A stretch of DNA of 64,000 nucleotides from Bifidobacterium minimum (lineage in GTDB: Bacteria; Actinomycetota; Actinomycetes; Actinomycetales; Bifidobacteriaceae). A program made the position numbers and the translations under genes. The notes beneath the pieces were generated by a model. The model was not told where the DNA came from and made no database searches. It was given only the letters and a program-made list of their open reading frames with translations. The stretch lies in contig NZ_JGZD01000006.1 of NCBI RefSeq assembly GCF_000741645.1, positions 1 through 64,000 of the forward strand, read 5' to 3'. Every line of letters starts with the position of its first letter. The stretch's first letter is position 1. Positions 62,643 through 64,000 of this stretch are shown here, one piece after another.

Positions 62643-64000
62643 ATGGACTATGCGGATGAGGAGACCATCGGGCTTCTTGGCGGCCGACGGCAGTCGATGT
62701 CGACCCGATACCACCTCACGCGGCGCGGCGCGGCGCGGCGTCTGGTCGAGATAGCGCGCATAGCCAATCGCTTCGACGTCCTCCACGGGCTCACGCCCGT
62801 CAAGATGAGGCTGATGTTCGAGGCGCTGGGTCCCACCTTCGTCAAGGTCGGCCAGATTCTGTCCATGAGGTCCGAGATACTTCCCCAGCAGTTCTGCGAT
62901 GAGCTCGCGAAGTTGCGCGCCAACGCCGATCCCATGCCGTACGCCACGGTTATCGGGGTTCTGGAACGGGAATACCGGCGTCCCATCGACGAGGTTTTCG
63001 CGAGCATCGATCCCAGTCCTCTGGGATCCGCGTCGCTGTCCCAGGTCCATCGTGCCACGCTGGTCGGAGGCGAGGACGTCGCCGTCAAGGTTCAGAGGCC
63101 CGGCGTCCGCGAGACGATGGCCCAGGACGTCGCCATCATGCGGTCGATCGCGTCCACGGCGTCGAAGGTCGTCCGCAAACCGCAGGTCGTCGATCTGCGG
63201 GGCGTGGTCGAGGAGCTGTGGGAGACGTTCGAAGCCGAAACCGACTTTCGTGTGGAGACCCGCAATCTCGTCGAATTCAACAGCTTCTGCCATGACTTCG
63301 CCTATATGGATTGCCCGAAGCCATACACCGATCTGTGCACGGAGCATGTGGTGGTCATGGACTACATCGAAGGGATATCGGTCTCCCGGCCCGATCTTCT
63401 CACCAGAGAGGGGTATGACCTCGAGGAGATCGGCACGAAGCTCGTCGACAACTATGCCACGCAGGTCCTTGACAGGGGCTTCTTCCATGCGGATCCGCAT
63501 CCGGGGAACATCATCGTGTCGGGCGGGTGCATCGTTCTTATCGATCTCGGGATGACGGGCCGCCTCAACGGTCGCACGCGCTCGGCGCTGCGCGACATGA
63601 TCTTCGCCGTGGCCGAGCAGGATTCCCCGAGACTTGCCGATGGTCTGCTTCGCTTTGCCGGCACGGAGGCGGAGGTCGGCGACTACCCGGCGCTGCTGTC
63701 GGATCTGGATTCCATCGTTCAGGAGTATGGGACCGTCGACCTCACGGATCTCGACCTCTCCGCGTTCCTCGCGGCCCTGACGCAGATGGCGTCCCGGCAT
63801 GGCATAGAGGTCCCCAGCAGCATCACCACCGTCGGGAGGGCCCTGGTGACGCTCGAGGGGACGCTGGACGAGTTCATCCCCAACGTCAATATGATCGAGA
63901 TCATCTCCAAACACATGGCGCAGTCGAAAACCACCTCGTTGGCGTCGGATGAGCTGCGCAGGTTGGGCGCCGAGGGGCATAAGGCGGTGCACGGCCTGCT
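62643..64000 (+). CDS. ABC1/UbiB-family atypical kinase (partial at window end)
   Basis: Atypical protein-kinase-like ATPase. Visible motifs: the family-specific LGPTFVKVGQILSMRSEILP, ASLSQVHRATLVGGEDVAVKVQRPG (nucleotide Lys), FFHADPHPGNIIV (catalytic loop) and VLIDLGMTGRLN (metal Asp). In bacteria with ubiquinone it aids quinone synthesis; here, with no quinone genes seen, a lipid-related role is more likely. Frame begins by GTG 62604 (GGAGG upstream, overlapping the previous gene) or ATG 62643. The C-terminus lies outside the window. Confidence 0.9.
   Translation, partial: MDYADEETIGLLGGRRQSMSTRYHLTRRGAARRLVEIARIANRFDVLHGLTPVKMRLMFEALGPTFVKVGQILSMRSEILPQQFCDELAKLRANADPMPYATVIGVLEREYRRPIDEVFASIDPSPLGSASLSQVHRATLVGGEDVAVKVQRPGVRETMAQDVAIMRSIASTASKVVRKPQVVDLRGVVEELWETFEAETDFRVETRNLVEFNSFCHDFAYMDCPKPYTDLCTEHVVVMDYIEGISVSRPDLLTREGYDLEEIGTKLVDNYATQVLDRGFFHADPHPGNIIVSGGCIVLIDLGMTGRLNGRTRSALRDMIFAVAEQDSPRLADGLLRFAGTEAEVGDYPALLSDLDSIVQEYGTVDLTDLDLSAFLAALTQMASRHGIEVPSSITTVGRALVTLEGTLDEFIPNVNMIEIISKHMAQSKTTSLASDELRRLGAEGHKAVHGL

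Overview
The window is high-GC bacterial chromosome with an AT-rich island at about 27.6-39.4 kb. Gene content points to Bifidobacteriaceae, most likely Bifidobacterium: ftsY-amt-glnB-glnD in a row, dnaB-murT-gatD, an L-arabinose isomerase operon under LacI-type regulators, and GH13/GH43 sugar genes. The genus is an inference from family recognition; no rRNA or marker gene is present to settle it.

Layout. 0-1.0 kb: truncated IS256-family element that cuts an acyltransferase gene. 1.0-8.2 kb: Wzy-like polymerase, GH13 alpha-glucosidase with a divergent LacI regulator, and a polyprenyl-phosphate sugar phosphotransferase that would prime exopolysaccharide (EPS) synthesis. 8.3-18.5 kb: a drug-type MFS pump, then a decayed arabinose/arabinan locus: a solute-binding protein and a GH43 enzyme that have both lost their 5' ends at one junction, a frameshifted aldo/keto reductase, intact araA, araD with an early stop codon, a kinase lacking its N-terminal half, and an apparently intact LacI regulator with a clean operator. 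18.6-24.6 kb: housekeeping rplS-lepB-rnhB and a two-gene ABC importer without a visible binding protein. 24.8-27.6 kb: an IS3 element inside IS21 debris plus a carbohydrate-binding-module scrap. 27.7-39.4 kb: EPS cluster (polymerase, pyruvyl transferase, flippase, a MenD-like ThDP enzyme, and five glycosyltransferases). 39.5-43.1 kb: a second IS256 copy, inverted relative to the first, then poorly recognisable and broken genes. 43.3-48.6 kb: a two-component system followed by a lactococcin-972-type bacteriocin, its membrane protein and its ABC ATPase. 48.8-64.0 kb: tRNA-Lys, a GT2 enzyme, a TetR regulator, ftsY, nitrogen-control genes, a MATE pump, dnaB, the MurT/GatD peptidoglycan-amidation pair, a phasin-like small protein and a UbiB-family kinase cut by the window end.

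How it fits together. The priming transferase, glycosyltransferases, flippase and polymerase make a plausible Wzx/Wzy EPS pathway, with pyruvyl and acyl decoration. Three surface-polysaccharide genes are out of frame exactly at homopolymer runs (G10, A8, A8), which suggests phase-variable EPS. The bacteriocin block is the most complete accessory system: sensor, regulator, palindromic upstream site, secreted peptide, membrane protein and ATPase in one direction. Two further patterns stand out: several arabinose genes are independently broken although the regulator and araA look intact, and six genes carry short tandem duplications spanning their stop codons.
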